From contig JABFWJ010000408.1 of assembly GCA_013362295.1 (NCBI GenBank), forward strand, positions 1 to 16,565: a stretch of DNA of 16,565 nucleotides, in the 5' to 3' direction. The notes under the pieces are model-generated. The model did no database searches. It was given only the letters and a program-made list of their open reading frames with translations, and was not told the DNA's origin. The stretch comes from Thermoleophilia bacterium (GTDB taxonomy: Bacteria > Actinomycetota > Thermoleophilia > Gaiellales > Gaiellaceae). How positions within the stretch are numbered: position 1 is the first letter of the stretch; the number at the start of each line of letters is the position of its first letter. Both the position numbers and the translations under genes were made by a program. This document shows, in pieces, positions 6,598 to 12,068 of the stretch.

Positions 6598-7112
6598 TCG
6601 CTTCGGCCTTCGGCGGGGTGCACGACTTCTTCCACTCCTCCACGTGGTACGTCATCCGCAACCTCGCGATCTTCTTCGTGCTCGTCTTCTGGATCGCGAC
6701 CGTCTACTGGGTGCACAAGGACGCGCGGCGGCGCATCGAGGATCCGCTGATCGTGTGGGTCGTGACCGCGATCGGCGTCGTCCCGTTCATCGGACCGCTG
6801 ATCTACATGCTCTTCCGCCCGCCCGAGTATCTCGACGACGTGCGCGAGCGCGAGCTCGAGATCAAGGCGATGGAGAAGCGGCTCGGCGGCCGCGACCTGC
6901 ACTGTCCGGTCTGCCGCGCGGAGGTCGACGAGGACTTCCTGATCTGCCCGGTGTGCACGACGAAGTTGCGCCAGGCGTGTGTGAACTGCCACCGGCCGCT
7001 CGAGGCGCTGTGGCAGATCTGCCCGTACTGCGAGACGCCGATCGACCAGGACCCCGGGACCGTGACGCTCGCCGAGGCAAAACGTCCGCCGCGGCGCCGC
7101 CAATCTCGTTAA
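6594..7112 (+). CDS. Two-span membrane protein with C-terminal double zinc ribbon
   Basis: 172 residues from GTG 6594, overlapping the upstream stop by 4 nt. Two predicted membrane helices (about residues 19-41 and 52-74) are separated by a short basic loop (HKDARRRIEDP), so both termini are on the same side, probably cytoplasmic. A charged helix (DVRERELEIKAMEKRL, about 82-97) leads to four CxxC pairs: C104/C107, C118/C121, C129/C132 and C143/C146, spaced as two zinc ribbons. The tail is basic (KRPPRRRQSR). Double zinc ribbons of this kind usually bind protein or nucleic-acid partners rather than catalyse; a membrane-anchored adaptor is a fair guess but is inference. No catalytic motif is visible and I cannot name a studied homologue. 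It ends 13 nt before ndk. Confidence 0.85.
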   Translation: MIASAFGGVHDFFHSSTWYVIRNLAIFFVLVFWIATVYWVHKDARRRIEDPLIVWVVTAIGVVPFIGPLIYMLFRPPEYLDDVRERELEIKAMEKRLGGRDLHCPVCRAEVDEDFLICPVCTTKLRQACVNCHRPLEALWQICPYCETPIDQDPGTVTLAEAKRPPRRRQSR

Positions 7113-7115
7113 TGT
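7110..7115 (+). promoter_or_regulatory. Possible -10 hexamer TAATGT before ndk
   Basis: TAATGT begins on the stop codon of the zinc-ribbon gene and lies 10 nt before the ndk ATG at 7126. If used, transcripts would start within about 3-4 nt of the ATG. There is no Shine-Dalgarno sequence before ndk. No clear -35. Confidence 0.3.
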
Positions 7116-7125
7116 GCGCGGCCGC

Positions 7126-7542
7126 ATGGCCGTCGAGCAGACCCTGATCCTCGCGAAACCGGACGCCGTCGAGCGCAGCCTCGCCGGCGAGATCCTCGCC
7201 CGCTTCGAGCGTCGCGGTCTGAAGCTGCGCGCCGCGCGTTTCGTGCAGGCAAGTCGCGAGGTCGGCGAGACGCACTACGCCGAACACAAGGAGAAGCCGT
7301 TCTTCGGCGAGCTCGTCGAGTTCATCACCTCGGGCCCGACGCTCGCGTTCGTCCTCGAAGGCGAGGGCGCGATCGCGACCTGCCGCAAGACGATCGGCGC
7401 GACCAACCCGGCCGACGCCGAGGCCGGCTCGCTGCGCGGCGACTTCGCGCTCGCGATGCCGGACAACCTCGTCCACGGCAGCGATTCGCCCGCATCCGCC
7501 GAGCGCGAGATCGGGATCTGGTTCCCCGATGGGCTCGCCTGA
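7126..7542 (+). CDS. ndk: Nucleoside diphosphate kinase
   Basis: Cytosolic enzyme that moves the terminal phosphate between nucleoside tri- and diphosphates through a phosphohistidine. ATG 7126 gives 138 residues, the normal length; the GTG 12 nt earlier would add an unneeded MRGR. The N-terminus EQTLILAKPDAVER is the family's conserved first strand, and NLVHGSDS (114-121) contains the phosphorylated His117. Other signatures present: HYAEHKEKPFF and the GATNPADAEAGSLRGDFA stretch. The gene keeps its actinobacterial position downstream of folC. Its 3' end overlaps the methyltransferase gene by 14 nt. Confidence 0.97.
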   Translation: MAVEQTLILAKPDAVERSLAGEILARFERRGLKLRAARFVQASREVGETHYAEHKEKPFFGELVEFITSGPTLAFVLEGEGAIATCRKTIGATNPADAEAGSLRGDFALAMPDNLVHGSDSPASAEREIGIWFPDGLA

Positions 7543-8302
7543 CCCGACCGCGGACGCGGCGAAGAACGTCGAGCTCTGGACGCAGGCGAACGCCGAATAC
7601 ACCGACGAGAACGCGAAGACGAACTGGGCGCTCGACGAGATCTCGTGGGGCATCTGGGCGATCGACGAGTCGGAGCTGAACGTGCTCGGCGACGTGAACG
7701 GGCTCGACGTCGTCGAGCTCGGTTGCGGCACCGCCTACGTCTCCGCGTGGCTCGCGAAGGCCGGCGCCCGGCCGGTCGGGGTCGACATCACGCCGGCGCA
7801 GCTGGACACGGCGCGCCGCATGATGGCCGAGACGGGAATCGAGTTCCCGCTCGTCGAGGCCGACGCCGCCGAGACCGGCCTGCCCCCCGAGAGCGCCGAC
7901 CTCGTCGTCTCCGAGTACGGCGCGTCGATCTGGGTCGACCCGTACCGCTGGATCCCCGAGGCCGCGCGCCTGCTCCGACCGGGCGGGCGGCTGGCCTTTC
8001 TGCGCAACTCGACGCTCGTCATCCTCTGCTCCACGGACGAGATGCCGGCCAAGGAGTACCTCGTGCACGCGCAGTTCGGCATGAAGCGGTTCGAGTTCCC
8101 CGAGGGCGGCGTCGAGTTCCACCTCGCGCACGGCGAGTGGATCGACCTCCTGCGTGCGAACGGCTTCGACGTCGAGCGGCTGATCGAGCTCCAGGCGCCG
8201 CCCGACGCGGTGACGCACGACCGTTACGCCTACGTCACCGCCGACTGGGCGCGCAAGTGGCCGAGCGAGGAGATCTGGGTCGCGCGCAAGCGTGTGACGT
8301 GA
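7529..8302 (+). CDS. Class I SAM-dependent methyltransferase
   Basis: 257 residues starting at ATG 7529, inside the end of ndk (14-nt overlap). SAM-binding motif I is VVELGCGTAYVSAWLA (from residue 61) and motif II is GVDITPAQLDTAR (from 84); later segments LVEADAAETGLPPESADLVVSEYG and EAARLLRPGGRLAFL match motifs of the Methyltransf_11/25 group. The N-terminal ~50 residues, rich in Trp (W17, W33, W40, W43), form a cap that in this group often shapes the substrate pocket. The acceptor cannot be predicted: small-molecule targets are more usual for this fold than RNA or protein. Its TGA overlaps the GTG of maf, so the three genes ndk, methyltransferase and maf are probably translated as a coupled series. 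Confidence 0.88.
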   Translation: MGSPDPTADAAKNVELWTQANAEYTDENAKTNWALDEISWGIWAIDESELNVLGDVNGLDVVELGCGTAYVSAWLAKAGARPVGVDITPAQLDTARRMMAETGIEFPLVEADAAETGLPPESADLVVSEYGASIWVDPYRWIPEAARLLRPGGRLAFLRNSTLVILCSTDEMPAKEYLVHAQFGMKRFEFPEGGVEFHLAHGEWIDLLRANGFDVERLIELQAPPDAVTHDRYAYVTADWARKWPSEEIWVARKRVT

Positions 8303-8868
8303 CGTCGCCGCCGGCGCCGCCGCTGCTCCTCGCCTCGACGTCACCGCAGCGGCGCGCCATCCTCAGGCAGCTCGAGATTCCGTTCGAGGTCGTCGCGCCG
8401 CGCTACCAGGAGCTGTCCGGAACGGGGCCGATCGAGCGCGCCGCGGGCAAGGCGCACTCGGTCGAGCCGGACGAGCGCCCCGTGCTCGGCGTCGACACCG
8501 AGGTGCTGTTCGAGGGCGAGCTGCTCGGCAAGCCTGCGAACGAGACGGAGGCCGAGGCGATGCTCGAAGCGCTCGCCGGGAGGACCCATGCCGTCGTCTC
8601 CGGGCTGTGCCTGCGCACGCAGGCCTGGGAGGAGCTGCACTCGGAGACGACGCTCGTCACGTTCCGGGAGCTGACGCCCCGCGAGCTCGCCCACTACGTC
8701 GCGTCACACGAGTGGGAGGGCCGCGCGGGCGGGTACGCGATCCAGGGGCTGGGGGCGAGTCTCGTCGAACGGATCGACGGCGAGTTCCTCAACGTCGTCG
8801 GTCTTCCGGCAGCCCTGCTCGTGCGACTGCTGGCCGCCCGTTTCGCAGGCGTCTACGGCTTCGGCTAG
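8299..8868 (+). CDS. maf: Maf-family nucleoside triphosphate pyrophosphatase
   Basis: Maf proteins hydrolyse dTTP/UTP or modified nucleotides (such as m7GTP) to the monophosphate, acting as a house-cleaning enzyme linked to cell-division control. 189 residues from GTG 8299 (GTGA overlap with the methyltransferase). Motifs: LLLASTSPQRRAIL (family LASxSPRR, here the first Arg is Gln), GVDTEVLFEGELLGKP (usually ADTVV...GKP), LAGRTHAVVSG, EGRAGGYAIQG and the terminal NVVGLP. The GGYAIQG segment resembles the YhdE (dTTP/UTP) branch, while STSPxRR resembles YceF, so the substrate class is unclear. maf beside mreB is a widespread arrangement. The stop TAG at 8866 is 12 nt before mreB. Confidence 0.92.
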   Translation: MTSPPAPPLLLASTSPQRRAILRQLEIPFEVVAPRYQELSGTGPIERAAGKAHSVEPDERPVLGVDTEVLFEGELLGKPANETEAEAMLEALAGRTHAVVSGLCLRTQAWEELHSETTLVTFRELTPRELAHYVASHEWEGRAGGYAIQGLGASLVERIDGEFLNVVGLPAALLVRLLAARFAGVYGFG

Positions 8869-8871
8869 GTT
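8866..8871 (+). promoter_or_regulatory. Possible -10 hexamer TAGGTT before mreB
   Basis: TAGGTT starts on the maf stop codon and ends 9 nt before the mreB ATG, the same spacing as TAGGAT before valS. mreB has no Shine-Dalgarno sequence, so a leaderless or nearly leaderless transcript is possible. Because TAG is also the stop codon, half the match is forced. Confidence 0.3.
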
Positions 8872-8880
8872 GGGCGCTGG

Positions 8881-9939
8881 ATGGGCATTTTCAACTACCT
8901 GACCGGGTTCGGAGGGCGTGATATGGCCGTCGACCTCGGGACGGCGAACACGCTCGTCTACGTCCGCGGGCGCGGGATCGTGCTGTCGGAGCCGTCGGTG
9001 GTCGCGATCGACCAGCGCTCCGGCGAGGTGCACGCCGTCGGCCTCGAGGCGAAGCGGATGCTCGGCCGCACGCCCGGGACGATCAGCGCGATCCGGCCGC
9101 TGAAGGACGGCGTGATCGCGGACTTCGACGTGACCGAGCAGATGCTGCGCCACTTCATCCAGAAGGTGCACCAGCATCGTTTCGCACATCCGCGCGTCGT
9201 CGTGTGCGTGCCGTCGGGCGTGACCGGCGTCGAGAAGCGCGCGGTCGAGGAGGCGACGCTCTCCGCCGGCGCGCGCAAGGCGTACCTGATCGAAGAGCCG
9301 ATGGCGGCCGCGATCGGCGCGGGACTCCCCGTCGCCGAGCCGACGGGGAACATGATCGTCGATATCGGCGGCGGGACGACCGAGGTCGCTGTGATCTCGC
9401 TCGGCGGGATCGTCGTCTCGCAATCGCTGCGCGTCGGCGGCGACGAGATGGACGAGGCGATCATCAACCACATCAAGCGCGAGTACAAGCTGCTGATCGG
9501 TCAGCAGACCGCCGAGGAGATCAAGCTCGAGGTCGGTTCCGCACACGCGATGAAGGAAGAGGTGCAGGCGGAGGTGCGCGGGCGCGACATGCTCTCGGGC
9601 CTGCCGAAGACCGTGATCCTCTCGAGCGAGGAGGTCCGGCACGCGCTCGAGGAGCCCGTCAACCAGATCGTGGACGCGATCAAGTCGACGCTCGACAAGA
9701 CTCCGCCGGAGCTCGCTGCCGACATCATGGACCGCGGCATCGTCCTCGCCGGCGGCGGCGCCCTGCTGCAGGGGCTCGACGAGCGCCTCCGCCACGAGAC
9801 GCACATGCCGGTTCACCTCGCCGAGTCGCCGCTGACCTGCGTCGCCGTCGGCTCCGGCCGCAGCCTCGAGGAGTTCGACGCGATCCACCGCAGCTCGCGC
9901 GCACGCTCGCGCAACGGGCGCAACGGCCGCCGCTACTAG
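8881..9939 (+). CDS. mreB: Rod shape-determining protein MreB
   Basis: Bacterial actin homologue that forms membrane-bound filaments and steers lateral cell-wall synthesis. 352 residues, normal length. The N-terminus MGIFNYLTGFGG is a short amphipathic membrane-binding segment; actin-fold motifs are DMAVDLGTANTLVYVRG (phosphate 1), NMIVDIGGGTTEVAVISLGG (phosphate 2) and MDRGIVLAGGGALLQGLD (adenosine). GVTGVEKRAVEEA and YLIEEPMAAAIGAGLPV are MreB signatures that separate it from DnaK and FtsA. The C-terminal tail (SSRARSRNGRNGRRY) is unusually basic and probably disordered. The first gene of the elongation cluster; unlike the usual order, mreC does not follow directly but lies 690 bases on, past a repeat cluster and an acetyltransferase gene. 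Confidence 0.98.
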   Translation: MGIFNYLTGFGGRDMAVDLGTANTLVYVRGRGIVLSEPSVVAIDQRSGEVHAVGLEAKRMLGRTPGTISAIRPLKDGVIADFDVTEQMLRHFIQKVHQHRFAHPRVVVCVPSGVTGVEKRAVEEATLSAGARKAYLIEEPMAAAIGAGLPVAEPTGNMIVDIGGGTTEVAVISLGGIVVSQSLRVGGDEMDEAIINHIKREYKLLIGQQTAEEIKLEVGSAHAMKEEVQAEVRGRDMLSGLPKTVILSSEEVRHALEEPVNQIVDAIKSTLDKTPPELAADIMDRGIVLAGGGALLQGLDERLRHETHMPVHLAESPLTCVAVGSGRSLEEFDAIHRSSRARSRNGRNGRRY

Positions 9940-10064
9940 CTCGAATCTGGTTCGGCGTGCGCTCGTTCCGCCTGAACACACAAAGGCTCGAATCTGGTTC
10001 GGCTGCGCCGAATCAGGTTCGGAAACCCAACCTGATTCGCGAAGCGAACCAGGTTGGAGCCTTT
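9940..10064 (+). repeat. Palindromic repeat cluster (five copies of CGAAYCWGRTTSG) between mreB and the acetyltransferase
   Basis: The exact 17-mer CTCGAATCTGGTTCGGC occurs at 9940-9956 and 9987-10003. Related copies lie at 10009-10021 (CGAATCAGGTTCG), 10028-10039 (inverted, CAACCTGATTCG) and 10045-10056 (CGAACCAGGTTG). Neighbouring copies pair: 9988-10003 with 10007-10022 around a TGC loop (16 bp, three of them G-U in RNA) and 10028-10040 with 10044-10056 around a GAA loop (12 of 13 bp). AAAGGCTC at 9982-9989 is complementary to GAGCCTTT at 10057-10064 and could close both hairpins into one branched structure of about 83 nt. No T-run follows. The cluster resembles REP-type extragenic palindromes; a regulator-binding array or a structured RNA element are alternatives. 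Confidence 0.9.
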
Positions 10065-10087
10065 CGAACCGGAGCAGGCGAGGTCGC

Positions 10088-10093
10088 TAACGT
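10088..10093 (+). promoter_or_regulatory. Possible -10 hexamer TAACGT before the acetyltransferase gene
   Basis: TAACGT ends 7 nt before the ATG at 10101, the spacing expected for a transcript that begins at the start codon. It lies just beyond the repeat cluster, and there is no Shine-Dalgarno sequence at normal distance. No clear -35. Confidence 0.35.
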
Positions 10094-10100
10094 CGTGCGC

Positions 10101-10598
10101 ATGCACGTCATCGAGACCGAGCGCTTGCGGCTGCGTCGCTTCACCGACGGGGATCGCGAGACGCTCGCGCGCTGGAACGCCGACCCGCTGCACAGGCGCC
10201 ACCTCTCCGGCGTCCAGACGCGGGAGCAGAGCGACGAGGCCTTCGACCGCTGGCAGCGTCACTGGGAGGAGCGCGGGTTCGGCCTGCTCGCGGTCGAGTG
10301 GCGGGAGACGGGCGAGCTGATCGGGCGCAGCGGCCCGCAGTTTCACCGCGCGTGGTCCGACGATCCAGAAGTCGGCTGGGCCCTCGACCCTGCCTGGTGG
10401 GGCCGGGGCATTGCGACAGAAGCGGGCGCCGCCAGCGTCGCCTGGGCCTTCGGCGAGCTCGACTTTGCGCGGGTCGTCTCGATCACGACCGAGGGGAACA
10501 CCGAATCCCGCAACGTGATGGCGAAGCTCGGCTTCCGCCTGCACACGATCGTGCCGAGCGAGTGGGGACCACTGCTCGTTCACGCGCTCGACAGGTAA
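10101..10598 (+). CDS. GNAT acetyltransferase, RimJ/RimL type
   Basis: 165 residues from ATG 10101. The start IETERLRLRRFTDGDRETLARW is the standard opening of the Acetyltransf_3 (RimJ/RimL-like) branch. Acetyl-CoA binding is shown by EVGWALDPAWWGRGIATEAG (motif A, usually Q/RxxGxG/A-like, here WWGRGIATEA) and by the C-terminal NTESRNVMAKLGF. Members acetylate protein N-termini, antibiotics, amino sugars or small amines with acetyl-CoA, so the substrate is not predictable. It stands between mreB and mreC, where a gene is not normally found, directly after the palindromic repeats, and has its own possible promoter, so it may be a later arrival; base composition is like its neighbours. Confidence 0.88.
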   Translation: MHVIETERLRLRRFTDGDRETLARWNADPLHRRHLSGVQTREQSDEAFDRWQRHWEERGFGLLAVEWRETGELIGRSGPQFHRAWSDDPEVGWALDPAWWGRGIATEAGAASVAWAFGELDFARVVSITTEGNTESRNVMAKLGFRLHTIVPSEWGPLLVHALDR

Positions 10599-10615
10599 CG
10601 CTCCGGCGGGCAGGC

Positions 10616-10621
10616 TAGGCT
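10616..10621 (+). promoter_or_regulatory. Possible -10 hexamer TAGGCT before mreC
   Basis: TAGGCT ends 8 nt before the GTG of mreC at 10630 in the short gap after the acetyltransferase gene. There is no Shine-Dalgarno sequence in front of mreC; the gap base run is C-rich. A promoter here would allow mreC-mreD-mrdA-rodA to be transcribed apart from mreB. No clear -35. Confidence 0.35.
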
Positions 10622-10629
10622 GTCCCCCG

Positions 10630-11556
10630 GTGCCACGCAACCGGACCGTCCGTCTTGCGGTCCTGGGCTCATCGGTCCAGCGCGCCGCCGCCTCCGGCTA
10701 CCCCTCGAGCCGCTCCAGCGCCCTCAAGCGCCGGATCGTCGTGGGTCTCCTCGTGCTGCTCTCGTTGGTGCTGATCACCGTGTCGTTCCGCTCGAGCGCG
10801 CTCGACGGTGCGCAGGGCACCGCTGCGGGGATCCTGCGGCCGTTCGAGGTGGCCGCAGACCGCGTCTCGCGGCCGTTCCGCGACGCGGTCGGCTGGGCGC
10901 GCGGTCTCATCGACGCGAGGGCGGAGAACAAGCGGCTTCGGGCCGAGAATGCGCAGCTGCGCCGCCAGGTGATCCAGGACGAATCCGCGGTGCAGGAGAA
11001 CGTCCAGCTCAAGAACGAGCTCAACTACCTCGGGCCTCCGTCCGTCGCGGACTTCGATCGCGTCCACGCGGTCGTGCTGACGCACCCGCTGAACGCGATC
11101 GACCAGAGCGTGACGATCGGCGCCGGCTCGACGAACGGCATCCGCGCGGGCAGCGTCGTCGTGTCGCCGACGGGCGGTCTCGTCGGCACGGTCGACCGCA
11201 CCTTCGCGCACGTCGCGCACGTCACGCTGCTGACCGACAACCAGAGCGCGGTCACCGCGATCGACCTGACGTACCCGACGGCGGTCGGGATCATCCAGCC
11301 CGGCGGCGGCGGCAGCGACGTACTGGTGCTCGACCTCGTGTCGAAGACGAAGTTCGTCGGCGTCGCCGACACGATCATCACCGCCGGCTCGCTCGGCAAG
11401 GGCGCGCTGCCGTCGATGTTCCCGCGCGGGATCCCGATCGGAACGGTCACGAGCGAGCGGAACAACGACGTCAACCCGTTCAAGAACATCCAGGTGAAGC
11501 CGCTCGTCGACTTCTCGTCCCTGCAGTCGGTGATCGTGTTCGTCCCGCCTCGCTGA
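10630..11556 (+). CDS. mreC: Rod shape-determining protein MreC
   Basis: Bitopic scaffold protein of the elongasome that links the wall synthases to MreB and activates PBP2. 308 residues from GTG 10630. Order: basic cytoplasmic N-terminus of about 35 residues, one membrane helix (about 36-54, VVGLLVLLSLVLITV), an extracytoplasmic coiled coil (AENKRLRAENAQLRRQV and on, about 97-135) and the two-part beta domain with typical GSTNGIRAGSVVVSPTGGLVGTV, TLLTDNQSAVTAI and SMFPRGIPIGTVTS segments. The N-terminal basic extension is somewhat long. The stop overlaps the mreD start by one base (TGATG). Confidence 0.96.
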   Translation: MPRNRTVRLAVLGSSVQRAAASGYPSSRSSALKRRIVVGLLVLLSLVLITVSFRSSALDGAQGTAAGILRPFEVAADRVSRPFRDAVGWARGLIDARAENKRLRAENAQLRRQVIQDESAVQENVQLKNELNYLGPPSVADFDRVHAVVLTHPLNAIDQSVTIGAGSTNGIRAGSVVVSPTGGLVGTVDRTFAHVAHVTLLTDNQSAVTAIDLTYPTAVGIIQPGGGGSDVLVLDLVSKTKFVGVADTIITAGSLGKGALPSMFPRGIPIGTVTSERNNDVNPFKNIQVKPLVDFSSLQSVIVFVPPR

Positions 11557-12068
11557 TGGACGGGGTCAAGGCCGCCATCGTGCTCTTCGTCGCCGCCCTC
11601 TTCCAGGTGTCGGTCCTCACCGAGTACCGGCAGTTCCGCACGGCGAGCATCGTGCTGATCGCGCTGCTCTCGATCGCGCTGCTCCGCGGGTCGGTGTTCG
11701 GCGCGCTGGCGGGGTTCGGTACCGGGTTGCTGCTCGACGTCGCGACGCTCGGCACACTCGGCGTCACCTCGCTCCTGCTGACCGTGTTCGGGTTCTGGAT
11801 CGGCCGCTACGGCGAGACCACGGCGCGCGACCGTTTCCACGCGCCGTTCCTGTCCGTGGCGACCGTCACGGGCCTCTACGCGTTCGGCCTGGTGGCGTTG
11901 CGATTCGTGCTCGGGGAGCCGGCGCCGGCGGATCTCGTGGCTCACGGGCTCCCGCTCGCGCTGCTGCTCAACTTGCTGCTGACGCTTCCGGTCTATGCGC
12001 TGATCCGACGGCTCTTCCCGCCGCTCGAGCTCGGCGACCGCGTGCGCGAGGTGCGGCTCCTTGGCTAG
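11556..12068 (+). CDS. mreD: Rod shape-determining protein MreD
   Basis: Integral membrane partner of MreC in the elongasome. 170 residues, almost all hydrophobic, with about five membrane segments (from residues ~5, ~33, ~67, ~105 and ~135), the usual MreD plan. Recognisable segments are the N-terminal FVAALFQVSVL and the GALAGFGTGLLLDVATLGTLGVTSL stretch, which matches the conserved MreD glycine- and Asp-containing helix pair. ATG overlaps the mreC stop (TGATG), and the 3' end overlaps mrdA by 8 nt. Sequence conservation in MreD is low, so position between mreC and mrdA carries much of the identification. Confidence 0.92.
   Translation: MDGVKAAIVLFVAALFQVSVLTEYRQFRTASIVLIALLSIALLRGSVFGALAGFGTGLLLDVATLGTLGVTSLLLTVFGFWIGRYGETTARDRFHAPFLSVATVTGLYAFGLVALRFVLGEPAPADLVAHGLPLALLLNLLLTLPVYALIRRLFPPLELGDRVREVRLLG
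12048..12053 (+). promoter_or_regulatory. Ribosome-binding site that fixes the TTG start of mrdA
   Basis: GAGGTG lies 7 nt before TTG 12061, inside the end of mreD. No ATG or GTG with comparable placement gives the complete N-terminus, so this site supports the rare TTG start. Confidence 0.6.

Noticed and set aside
9982..10064. The branched fold as a tRNA gene
   Set aside because: Length and an outer 8-bp helix resemble a tRNA, but the hairpins have 3-nt loops and there is no 7-nt anticodon loop, T-loop GTTCRANNC in place, or CCA-type acceptor.
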